Source of the DNA: Clostridia bacterium
GTDB taxonomy: Bacteria; Bacillota; Clostridia; Christensenellales; Christensenellaceae
NCBI GenBank assembly: GCA_014805015.1
Contig: JAAUYQ010000005.1
Location: 1 to 34,296, forward strand
Direction of reading: 5' to 3'
Length of the DNA stretch: 34,296 nt
The position numbers were made by a program, and so were the translations under genes. Shown in pieces: positions 25,323-32,236 of this stretch. The notes beneath the pieces are model-generated. The model saw only the letters and a program-made list of their open reading frames with translations, had not been told where the DNA came from and searched no databases. How positions within the stretch are numbered: position 1 is the first letter of the stretch; each line of letters starts with the position of its first letter.

Positions 25323-26219
25323 ATGATGAGAAAACTGCTTATGATTGCTTTGTGCCTGCCGCTCGGACTTCTGGCGGGCTGTTCTGCAGGGACAGAAGCT
25401 GCACAGACGGCTGCAGCCAGTCAGGGAGCCGCGGCGTCTGGCAGCCAGGCGGCGGCTGAAACGGCTGATCAGGCAGAGAGCGGCCAAACCGAAGTGATTG
25501 TCTTTGCTGCTGCCAGCATGCAGGAGACACTCACCGAGATTCAGGAACTGTACAAGGTGCAGGCACCGGATACAGAGGTAGTCTGCAATTTTGATTCTTC
25601 GGGCACACTCAAGAGGCAGATTGAAGAGGGTGCACCCTGTGATGTCTTTATTTCAGCGGCACAGAAGCAGATGAACCAGCTGGATGACGGTGAGGACGGC
25701 GAGGAAGGTCTGCATCTGATCGATCCGGCTACGCGGGTGAACCTACTGGAAAACAAGGTGACGCTGGTCGTTCCGGAAGGAACCCCGGCTGGCATTACGA
25801 TTTTTGAGGACCTCGCAGACAAACTGAAAAACGACGAGATCCTGGTGGCTGTCGGCAACAGCGATGTGCCGGTCGGCCAGTATACGCAGCGCATCTTCGA
25901 GTTCTTTGGTCTCGATGAACAGCGGCTCGCGGATGCCGGCAGACTCAGCTACGGGACGAACGTCAAGGAAGTGACGACGCAGGTCTCTGAAAACAGTGTA
26001 TCCTGCGGCATTATCTACGCCACGGACGCGTTCAGCGCAGATCTCGAGATTGTGGCGGAAGCGACCCCTGAGATGTGCGGACAGGTTATCTACCCGGCGG
26101 CGGTGCTTGAAGCGGCCCAGGACAAAGCGGCGGCAGAGGCGTTACTCGACTATCTGCAGACGCCGGAAGCCATGGCTGTCTTTGAGAGTGTAGGGTTCTC
26201 GCCGGCAGTGCAGGAATAG
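25323..26219 (+). CDS. modA: molybdate ABC transporter substrate-binding lipoprotein
   Basis: The precursor (298 residues) has a lipoprotein signal with lipobox LLAGC (Cys20), then an Ala/Gln/Ser-rich linker to about residue 57. The binding domain begins VIVFAAASMQETLTEI and continues with NFDSSGTLKRQIEEGAPCDVFISAA, NKVTLVVPEG and VGNSDVPVGQYTQ, all characteristic of ModA. It captures molybdate (or tungstate) outside the membrane for ModBC. GGAGGG (25314-25319) precedes ATG 25323. A second ATG follows at once. Confidence 0.94.
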   Translation: MMRKLLMIALCLPLGLLAGCSAGTEAAQTAAASQGAAASGSQAAAETADQAESGQTEVIVFAAASMQETLTEIQELYKVQAPDTEVVCNFDSSGTLKRQIEEGAPCDVFISAAQKQMNQLDDGEDGEEGLHLIDPATRVNLLENKVTLVVPEGTPAGITIFEDLADKLKNDEILVAVGNSDVPVGQYTQRIFEFFGLDEQRLADAGRLSYGTNVKEVTTQVSENSVSCGIIYATDAFSADLEIVAEATPEMCGQVIYPAAVLEAAQDKAAAEALLDYLQTPEAMAVFESVGFSPAVQE

Positions 26220-26231
26220 CCAAGCTGCGCC

Positions 26232-26894
26232 ATGGACTGGTATCCGCTTCTCAACAGCCTGCGCATTGCCGGCCTGGCCAGTGTCATCGTATTCTTTGCC
26301 GGTATTCTGACGGCCTACTATGTCATCCGACTGCCGCGGCTTATCAAGGGCATCCTGGACGTTATCCTGACGCTGCCGCTGGTGCTGCCGCCGACCGTTG
26401 TGGGATGGCTGCTGCTGCTCGCCGTGGGAGCAAATCATCCGCTCGGAGCGTTCCTCAGTGAGATTGGCATGCCGCTCGTCATGCGCTGGCAGGGCGGTGT
26501 GCTGGCGGCGGCCGTCGTGGCCTTTCCACTGATGTACCGCACGGCCAGAGGTGCGTTCGCATCCTTTGACGAGACGCTTGCCCAGAGTGCCCGCACGCTT
26601 GGGCTCTCCAATACCTACATCTTCTGGCGTATCCGGCTGCCGGTGTGCCGGCAGGGAATTCTGGCCGGCATGGTCCTTGCCTTTGCCCGCGCCCTTGGGG
26701 AATACGGTGCCACGAGCATGCTGATCGGCTACACGCCGGGCCGCACGGCGACTATTTCCACGACGGTATACCAGCTGTGGCGGACCAACCAGGACGGAGC
26801 GGCCATGACCTGGGTTTTCATTAACATCGCGATCAGCGCAGCAGTTCTGGTAACGCTGAACCTGCTGGAGAAAAGGAGGAGTCCGGTGCGATGA
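26232..26894 (+). CDS. modB: molybdate ABC transporter permease
   Basis: The 220-residue membrane protein has about five hydrophobic segments and the permease EAA-type loop around AFASFDETLAQSARTLGLSN, the coupling site for ModC. LPLVLPPTVVGWLLLLAVG is typical of ModB. It forms the membrane channel with ModA and ModC. The ribosome site is weak. The start lies 12 bp after the modA stop, so coupling is likely. The stop overlaps the modC start (ATGA). Confidence 0.93.
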   Translation: MDWYPLLNSLRIAGLASVIVFFAGILTAYYVIRLPRLIKGILDVILTLPLVLPPTVVGWLLLLAVGANHPLGAFLSEIGMPLVMRWQGGVLAAAVVAFPLMYRTARGAFASFDETLAQSARTLGLSNTYIFWRIRLPVCRQGILAGMVLAFARALGEYGATSMLIGYTPGRTATISTTVYQLWRTNQDGAAMTWVFINIAISAAVLVTLNLLEKRRSPVR

Positions 26895-27940
26895 GTCTGG
26901 AAGTGCAGATCCGCAGGAAGCTCGGCAGTTTTGAGCTGGCCATAGACCTTGAGCATCAGGAAGGCAGCACGGCGATTCTGGGTGCCTCCGGCTCCGGCAA
27001 GAGCGTGACTCTGCAGGCCATTGCCGGGGTTCTCCGTCCCGATGCAGGCCGGATCGTGCTGAACGGCCGGGTGCTCTTTGACAGCAGCCGGCATATTGAC
27101 CTGCCGCCCCAGCAGCGCCATGTGGGCTTCCTCTTTCAGAACTACGCACTTTTTCCGAACATGACCGTTCTCGACAATGTGGCCTGCGGTGCCCCGCGCG
27201 GCCTTACGCGCCGTCAGCGGCTGGCTCTTGCTGCCGACTGGATCCGGACAATGCAGCTCGACGGTTTTGAAAGCCGTTATCCCCGGCACCTGTCAGGGGG
27301 ACAGCAGCAGCGGACGGCTCTCGCGCGGGCGCTCATTGGGCAGCCGGAGATCCTGATGCTGGATGAACCCTTCAGCGCGCTCGACGCCCAGCTTCGCGAG
27401 CAGCTGATTCCAGAGCTTCGAAAGCTGCTGGATACCTGGGAAAAAGATGCGCTGCTGGTGACGCACAGCCGGGATGAAGCCTATGAGTTGTGCAGTACGA
27501 TGGCGGTCCTCGATAACGGCCGGCTCGTCCGCTACGGACCCGTGCAGGAAGTTTTCGATAACCCGCAGACGATGGCGGCGGCAGCACTTACCGGGTGCAA
27601 GAACGTGACGCCTGCCTGCAAGGCCGGACCGCACACGGTCTTTGTCCCAGACTGGGGCATCCACCTCGAAACGGCGCGGGCCGTGGAGGATCATCTAAAG
27701 GGGGTCGGCATCCGTGCCCACTATTTTTCTCCAGGTATTGCGGTCAATGCCTTCCCGGTTGAGATTGTGGAAGAGGTTGAAGAACCGTTTGCCTGGATCC
27801 TCAAATTCCGCTATGCAGGGCAGAGCCCGGAGAGCCCGGCCATATGGTGGCGTCTCTCCAAGGATCGTCAGCGCACAAGCCGCCGGGATACGGCCGTGCT
27901 GGGCGTGGAACCCCATGACGTACTGCTGCTGTATACTTAG
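26891..27940 (+). CDS. modC: molybdate ABC transporter ATP-binding protein
   Basis: The 349-residue ATPase has Walker A GASGSGKSV, Q-loop FLFQNYALFPNMTVLDNV, signature LSGGQQQRTALARAL, Walker B EILMLDEPFSALD and H-loop LLVTHSRDEAYEL. A C-terminal extension (about 230-349) corresponds to a regulatory or MOP/TOBE-like domain, although the typical Mop sequence is weak. It powers molybdate uptake. AGGAGG within the end of modB serves as ribosome site. It is the last gene of the operon. Confidence 0.93.
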   Translation: MSLEVQIRRKLGSFELAIDLEHQEGSTAILGASGSGKSVTLQAIAGVLRPDAGRIVLNGRVLFDSSRHIDLPPQQRHVGFLFQNYALFPNMTVLDNVACGAPRGLTRRQRLALAADWIRTMQLDGFESRYPRHLSGGQQQRTALARALIGQPEILMLDEPFSALDAQLREQLIPELRKLLDTWEKDALLVTHSRDEAYELCSTMAVLDNGRLVRYGPVQEVFDNPQTMAAAALTGCKNVTPACKAGPHTVFVPDWGIHLETARAVEDHLKGVGIRAHYFSPGIAVNAFPVEIVEEVEEPFAWILKFRYAGQSPESPAIWWRLSKDRQRTSRRDTAVLGVEPHDVLLLYT

Positions 27941-27952
27941 ATCCCGCTGACT

Positions 27953-27996
27953 TGCAGCCCCGCAGGCAGCGTCCGACCTGACCGCGGGGGTCTGCA
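27953..27996 (+). terminator. hairpin after modC, possible end of the molybdenum operon
   Basis: TGCAGCCCCGC (27953-27963) pairs with GCGGGG (27984-27989) and CTGCA (27992-27996) with a 2-nt bulge and a 20-nt loop. No T-run follows, so intrinsic termination is doubtful. It may protect the 3' end. The rest of 27941-28150 holds no gene. Confidence 0.4.
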
Positions 27997-28153
27997 GAGC
28001 ACAATCTGGAAGGCAACATTCCTGCAGAAGGCGGGAGGTCCCTGGCCACGAACTGATGAAAAACGAATCTCTGCGCATGCAGCGATCAGAATCTGCAGTT
28101 TCTGAAACGCCGCTATTTTTGCCTGGACGGGGTGGCGTCTCTTATTTTCTTTG

Positions 28154-28324
28154 TGGTACACTTTTCTGCGACTGAAGTGACGGCGCGCCCGCGCTGCTCA
28201 CCTGGGCTTCAGTAGTTCAATTATCGTCCGGTGCTGCTTGCTTTTGCTGTGGCAGCTTCCGCAGCAGGCTGTATGTCCGGACCTTCACATATTTCCCGTT
28301 TTATAAGGAAGGGATAACTGCCCA
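28154..28324 (+). promoter_or_regulatory. promoter and structured leader of the ECF S-component gene
   Basis: TG-G-TACACT (28154-28162) is an extended -10. The leader of about 155 nt has two strong helices. ACTGAAG (28171-28177) pairs with CTTCAGT (28207-28213). GTCCGGTGCTGC (28226-28237) pairs with GCAGCA (28261-28266) and CCGGAC (28277-28282) around a 10-nt bulge. It does not match a riboswitch class I recognise, and no terminator is evident. Confidence 0.4.
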
Positions 28325-28906
28325 ATGCAAAACAGAAAAGAGGACAGTCCTGTCCGGAAAGCAGTTCTGTCTGCGATGTTTCTTGCCATCGGACTTTATC
28401 TGCCGTTCCTGACCGGTCAGATTCAGCAGATCGGCAACATGCTTCTTCCGATGCATCTTCCGGTTTTTCTCTGCGGCCTGATCTGCGGCTGGAAGTGGGG
28501 ATTCGGGGTCGGTTTCATTATGCCGCTTTTACGCTCTGTTATGTTCGGCATGCCGGTCATGTATCCCACGGCCGTTGCTATGGCTTTTGAACTGGCGACC
28601 TACGCTGCGGTTGCCGGCGCTCTCTATGCGCATTCAAAGTGGCAGTGCGTTCGGGCCTTGTACCGCTGCCTGATCGCAGCAATGCTGGCCGGACGTGTTG
28701 TCTGGGGCCTCGCCATGATCGCTCTGATGGGACTTGGCGAAAATGGTTTCACCTGGACTATGTTTATTGGCGGCGCATTCCTCAACTGCATACCAGGGAT
28801 TATTCTGCAGCTCATCGCTGTGCCGGCTATTATGGCAGCGCTTAACCGGACCGGGTTGGTACCGTACCGCAAGGAAGCACCGCAGAATTCAGCGCGCCCA
28901 GCCTGA
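28325..28906 (+). CDS. ECF transporter S component
   Basis: The 193-residue membrane protein has five or six hydrophobic helices and matches the ECF S-component fold (PF12822-type): AVLSAMFLAIGLYLPFLTG, MLLPMHLPVFLCGLICG, MPLLRSVMFGMPVMYPTAV, MAFELATYAAVAGALYA, and a last amphipathic segment. Such proteins bind a vitamin or other micronutrient and share a separate EcfA/A'/T energising module, which is absent here. The substrate is unknown. AAGGAAGGGA (28305-28314) is about 10 nt before ATG 28325. The aldo/keto reductase begins 21 bp after the stop. Confidence 0.85.
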   Translation: MQNRKEDSPVRKAVLSAMFLAIGLYLPFLTGQIQQIGNMLLPMHLPVFLCGLICGWKWGFGVGFIMPLLRSVMFGMPVMYPTAVAMAFELATYAAVAGALYAHSKWQCVRALYRCLIAAMLAGRVVWGLAMIALMGLGENGFTWTMFIGGAFLNCIPGIILQLIAVPAIMAALNRTGLVPYRKEAPQNSARPA

Positions 28907-28927
28907 AGGCGATCGAAAGGAGATAAA

Positions 28928-30103
28928 ATGTCTATACCAGTTCAGCAGAACAATATGCTCGGTTTCGGCTGTATGCGCCTGCCGCTTATGGCCGGTGCTT
29001 CCGGACCGGATGCGGCGACGCAGATCGACATTGAAGAGTTTGCCCGCATGGGCGACGTCTTCATGAACAGCGGCTACACCTATTTTGACACGAGCTTTGT
29101 GTATCATAACGGCAAGAGCGAGAACGCTGTGCACGAGGCAATCGTGAAGCGCCATCCGCGTGACTCATTTCAGCTGGCGACCAAATTTCCGACAATGATG
29201 GTCAAGACGGAAGACCAGGTGGATGAGATTTTCAATCAGCAGCTCAAGAACCTGGGCGTTGAGTACCTCGACTTCTACCTGCTCCATATCCTCATGACCC
29301 AGCACCTCACAGACGGGCACGGCGGTCCGGGCGTGGTGGAGACCTGCCATCTTTTTGATCATCTGCGCAAGTGGAAGGAAGAAGGCAAGGCAAGGCACAT
29401 CGGCTTCTCGTTCCATGACAGCCCGGACGTTCTTGACAGACTGCTTACCGAGCATCCGGAAGTCGAGTTCGTGCAGATCGTTATCAACTACTATGACTGG
29501 GATTCAATGTGGATCCAGTCGCGGGACAATCTCGAAGTCATCCGCAAGCACGGTAAAGCTGCCATCTCCATGGAGCCCGTGAAGGGCGGTTACCTGGCCA
29601 GTGTTCCGGACGAATGCCTCGAGCTGATGAAGAAGATGAATCCGGATCTCACCCCGGCAGGCTGGGCAGTGCGGTTTGCTGCTTCGCAGCCGGGCGTTTT
29701 CAAGGTGCTGTCCGGCATGTCGACAATGCAGCAGGTGGAAGACAATACGAAGGCCATGCATGATTTTAAGCCGCTGACGGACGAAGAACAGCAGATGCTG
29801 TTTGAGTGTGCCCGCATCATGAGGGAAAAGGGTCCGCTGCATGAAAGCGATTTCTCAAAATATGGAGATCTGAAATTCCGTGGCATTCCGGTTTCTGCCA
29901 TTCTGCAGGACTACAATGCGCTCGTGGTGCAGCCGGATCCTGGCTTTGCGGCAGACAATAACTATCTGCGCCAGGAGCTCCTGAAACAGGGTGTTGCGGA
30001 CATCCACCAGAAATGGCCTGAGGAAAAGGTCATGTTTGACGGCACGGACATCACGCCGCAGCTCGAAGAGGCCTGGGAGACGCTCGTCAAATACGCCTTC
30101 TGA
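28928..30103 (+). CDS. aldo/keto reductase (long type, C-terminal domain without Fe-S cysteines)
   Basis: The N-terminal 290 residues are a TIM-barrel aldo/keto reductase with the tetrad Asp54, Tyr59, Lys86 and His120 (FDTSFVYH, ATKFP, YLLH), followed by IGFSFHDSPDVLDRLL and MEPVKGGYLA. Long relatives in anaerobes carry a C-terminal 4Fe-4S ferredoxin segment (C-x2-C-x2-C-x3-C). Here the matching part, GPLHESDFSKYGDLKFRGIP, has no cysteine, so the cluster is absent. The substrate is unknown. AAAGGAGAT precedes ATG 28928. It probably shares a transcript with the S-component gene. Confidence 0.88.
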   Translation: MSIPVQQNNMLGFGCMRLPLMAGASGPDAATQIDIEEFARMGDVFMNSGYTYFDTSFVYHNGKSENAVHEAIVKRHPRDSFQLATKFPTMMVKTEDQVDEIFNQQLKNLGVEYLDFYLLHILMTQHLTDGHGGPGVVETCHLFDHLRKWKEEGKARHIGFSFHDSPDVLDRLLTEHPEVEFVQIVINYYDWDSMWIQSRDNLEVIRKHGKAAISMEPVKGGYLASVPDECLELMKKMNPDLTPAGWAVRFAASQPGVFKVLSGMSTMQQVEDNTKAMHDFKPLTDEEQQMLFECARIMREKGPLHESDFSKYGDLKFRGIPVSAILQDYNALVVQPDPGFAADNNYLRQELLKQGVADIHQKWPEEKVMFDGTDITPQLEEAWETLVKYAF

Positions 30104-30123
30104 TCGTAGATCAGTTAGGTTTC

Positions 30124-30294
30124 TGCTATGATAATGGCGCGCAAAACCGCAGCCGGCTGTGTATTCTCCGTGGGGAGCAGGCCGGCAGTGTGCTGAGCGC
30201 GCTTTTCTGTTCTCTGAACTTTGTCTCAGCGGACTGCCGCCGATTTCAGCACTGTGTACAGAAGCAGGCCGCCGTCCAGCAAAAGGAGGAAATC
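30124..30294 (+). promoter_or_regulatory. promoter and structured leader before a small gene
   Basis: TG-C-TATGAT (30124-30132) is a good extended -10. In the leader of about 155 nt, GCGCGC near 30137 can pair with GCGCGC near 30197, the latter followed by TTTTCTGTTCTCT, with an inner CCGGC/GCCGG pair. It could be an attenuator. Uncertain. Confidence 0.4.
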
Positions 30295-30519
30295 ATGCTG
30301 ATCAACAACGAAGACTCTCAGGACCAGGGATACGCCAGTGACGGTCTTGCCGCGGAGCGGCAGTACAGCATTGCTATTTTTGGTCAGACCGGGGAAGAAA
30401 TCGGCGAATGGCTGCGCTGCACCGGCATCCGTGAGCAGCCCGGTCGCGTCACCTTTATCGACGACCACAATCACGAGGTGATCCTGCGCGGCGGGATTAT
30501 CGTCATCCAGGAGCAGTAG
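30295..30519 (+). CDS. small protein of unknown function (74 aa)
   Basis: The ATG at 30295 follows AAAGGAGG (30282-30289) by 5 nt, a strong ribosome site. The product is acidic at the N-terminus (INNEDSQDQGYASDG), followed by a compact alpha/beta-like part (YSIAIFGQTGEEIGEWLRCT, then VTFIDDHNHEVILRGG). There is no signal peptide or membrane helix. The frame continues upstream to 30190 but without a ribosome site. I do not recognise a family. Its own promoter and the convergent fic gene make it a stand-alone unit. Confidence 0.65.
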   Translation: MLINNEDSQDQGYASDGLAAERQYSIAIFGQTGEEIGEWLRCTGIREQPGRVTFIDDHNHEVILRGGIIVIQEQ

Positions 30520-30619
30520 GGTCCCGGCAGGTGCGGGTGGCTGGAGATTTCCATGCTGCCGAAGTCTCCCGAATACCCGCGCCCTTTCCTCTGTACCGGA
30601 AAACCATGCAGCCGGAAGC

Positions 30620-31666
30620 CTATCCCCGATATACGTATTTTGTCCCGCGGCCAGTCCCTTTTCGCTCCAGCACTCCCTGCTCGTGCAGTGAGCGTACGGA
30701 TTTCTCGATGGACGCACGGCTCAGTGTAGGAATTCTTTCAACCAGATTCCGCAGCGCAAACTCACCGATCATGCCGCTGCATACGGACGCAACAAGCTCT
30801 CGTGCGCTGAGTGCCCCCGTTGCTTCTCCAAGACGACTCTCGAATTCACGGTATGCCTTGAGCAGAATGCCAAGTGTATAGTCAATAAACGGCACGGGAT
30901 CGTCTGTCCCGGCGTGCCAACCGGCATTACAGGTCTGCAGCACATCATAGTACGTCTCCTGCGAATCCTGAACGATTTTTTCGAGGCTGATATATTTACC
31001 GACCAGATAGTCTGACTGGTACAGGAGCAGTGCCAGCAGCAGCCGTCCCATCCGGCCGTTGCCGTCCGTAAACGGATGAATGGACAGAAAATCCAGCACG
31101 AAGTTCGGGATCAGCAGCAGTGGATCCACAATCCCCAGTTCGCGGACCTGTGTGAAGCTTGCGCAGATTTCCGCTATGGCTGCCGGCGTTTCGGCTGGCA
31201 GCAGTGGTTCAAACCGGACACGCCGGCTTCCGTCAGGAAAGCGTTCTTCGATATAATTCGCGACGTTCTTGAACCGCCCAGCTGGACTGTTTGGTACCTG
31301 TGAAAAAAGGTCGCGATGCAACTGCAGCAGGACATTCGGCGTCAGCGGTATGACGTCGTAACTCTCGTGGATGGTGGCGAGGACCTGGCGGTAGCCGGCA
31401 ATCTCCTGCTCGCTCCGATTCCGCGGCGTTGTTTTTTCCATGACCAGAGCCTGGAGTCTCGGATTGGTCGTGACGATGCCCTCGATTCGGTTCGAGGCGT
31501 CTATGCTCTGAACCTTAGCGATCTCCACGAGCTTGTCCAGAATCTGGGGTCTCTGCTTCAGATGCAGCAGCTGACGCCCCTTGTGTTCGTGGATTTCAGC
31601 AACAGCCTGGAGCGTATTCCCTGACCACAGGTGGTCCGCAAGTTTTGTGTAATCAAAATGACGCAA
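30620..31666 (-). CDS. Fic-family protein with N-terminal inhibitory motif
   Basis: This 348-residue Fic/DOC protein has the active motif HPFTDGNGRMGR (residues 197-208) and an N-terminal S-x3-E-G inhibitory motif (Ser58-Asn-Arg-Ile-Glu62-Gly63), making it a class II, self-inhibited Fic. An N-terminal Fic_N part and a C-terminal winged-helix segment (about 285-348, with GTKYVY at the end) complete the common three-part form. Such enzymes transfer AMP to target hydroxyls. Targets are unknown. The start is TTG at 31666, with a G-rich ribosome site (seven G on the minus strand, plus 31677-31683). It is possibly autoregulated through its wHTH and the TTTACGG boxes in its promoter. Confidence 0.9.
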   Translation of the reverse strand: MRHFDYTKLADHLWSGNTLQAVAEIHEHKGRQLLHLKQRPQILDKLVEIAKVQSIDASNRIEGIVTTNPRLQALVMEKTTPRNRSEQEIAGYRQVLATIHESYDVIPLTPNVLLQLHRDLFSQVPNSPAGRFKNVANYIEERFPDGSRRVRFEPLLPAETPAAIAEICASFTQVRELGIVDPLLLIPNFVLDFLSIHPFTDGNGRMGRLLLALLLYQSDYLVGKYISLEKIVQDSQETYYDVLQTCNAGWHAGTDDPVPFIDYTLGILLKAYREFESRLGEATGALSARELVASVCSGMIGEFALRNLVERIPTLSRASIEKSVRSLHEQGVLERKGTGRGTKYVYRG

Positions 31667-31687
31667 AAGCCTATCACCCCCCCTTAT

Positions 31688-31765
31688 CCGTAAATCATAG
31701 CCTATATTACGGACAAAGTCATTGCTTTACGGATTCAATACCCGTAAAACGTGATGCATTTACGG
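31688..31765 (-). promoter_or_regulatory. fic promoter with five TTTACGG boxes
   Basis: Minus-strand ATGACT (plus 31717-31722) and extended TATGAT (plus 31694-31699) are 17 bp apart. Five copies of TTTACGG or its complement lie at 31688, 31706 (TTACGG 31707-31712), 31726, 31742 and 31759, alternating in orientation with 16-20 bp spacing. They bracket the -10 and -35 boxes. Confidence 0.7.
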
Positions 31766-31865
31766 AAACATGTCCATAGAACTGCTTCCGATGACTACCC
31801 TCAGGGGTCCCATGCCAATCAGATTCCAGAATTGGACGACCTTTTATCCGAAGAGTTGCAAAAAA

Positions 31866-31980
31866 GGTTCACTACATGAACCCCGGTGCGGGACGGAAAT
31901 ATTTTTGGCTCAACTGAATAAATGTGATTGCTTTGAGCATGCCTGGTTTACGAAAATGTAGGGCGCATGGTTCACTACAC
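31866..31980. repeat. direct repeat GGTTCACTACA, probable transposon end sequences
   Basis: GGTTCACTACA occurs at 31866-31876 and again at 31969-31979. The first copy continues as a dyad (GGTTCA, 5 bp, TGAACC, 31866-31882). It lies just upstream of the IS1634-like transposase head, as an inverted-repeat end would. Confidence 0.45.
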
Positions 31981-32013
31981 TGGGGTATGCTTAGCAGAGG
32001 GTGTGTCGGGTAT

Positions 32014-32205
32014 ATGTTTATCAAGGTTCACAGACCCAAAAAGAATGAGGAAGGACTTATCGTCGGCGGCTCCGCCTATGTTGCTCAAAGCAGCTACGAC
32101 AAAGGAGTTGAGTCTGGATATAGCCGGCAGACGATAATAGAGCGGCTGGGCCGAGTTGCCGAAATGTCTTCGGACAGGAAAAGTGGTCTGTTTTTGTCAT
32201 GTTGA
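32014..32205 (+). pseudogene. N-terminal fragment of an IS1634-like transposase
   Basis: From ATG 32014 the frame reads FIKVHRPKKNEEGLIVGGSA and SSYDKGVESGYSRQTIIERL before stopping at 32205. This is the usual N-terminal opening of IS1634-type transposases (F-I-K-x2-R-P-K-K-N, then R-x2-I-I-E-R-L-G). Only about 63 residues remain. The catalytic domain is absent, and the ISL3 element is inserted 31 bp downstream. The fragment at 123-435 has the tail of the same broad family, but the two cannot be joined within this window. Confidence 0.65.
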
Positions 32206-32228
32206 TTGAGGAAGTGGTTGCAACCTCC

Positions 32229-32236
32229 TGCCCCGC
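32229..32236. repeat. target site duplication, left copy
   Basis: TGCCCCGC immediately abuts the left end of the ISL3 element. The identical copy is at 34200-34207. Eight bp is the usual ISL3-family duplication length. Confidence 0.9.

Noticed and set aside
31688-31765. CRISPR array
   Set aside because: The repeated unit is only 7 bp, alternates in orientation and is spaced 16-20 bp, so it is an operator-type array.
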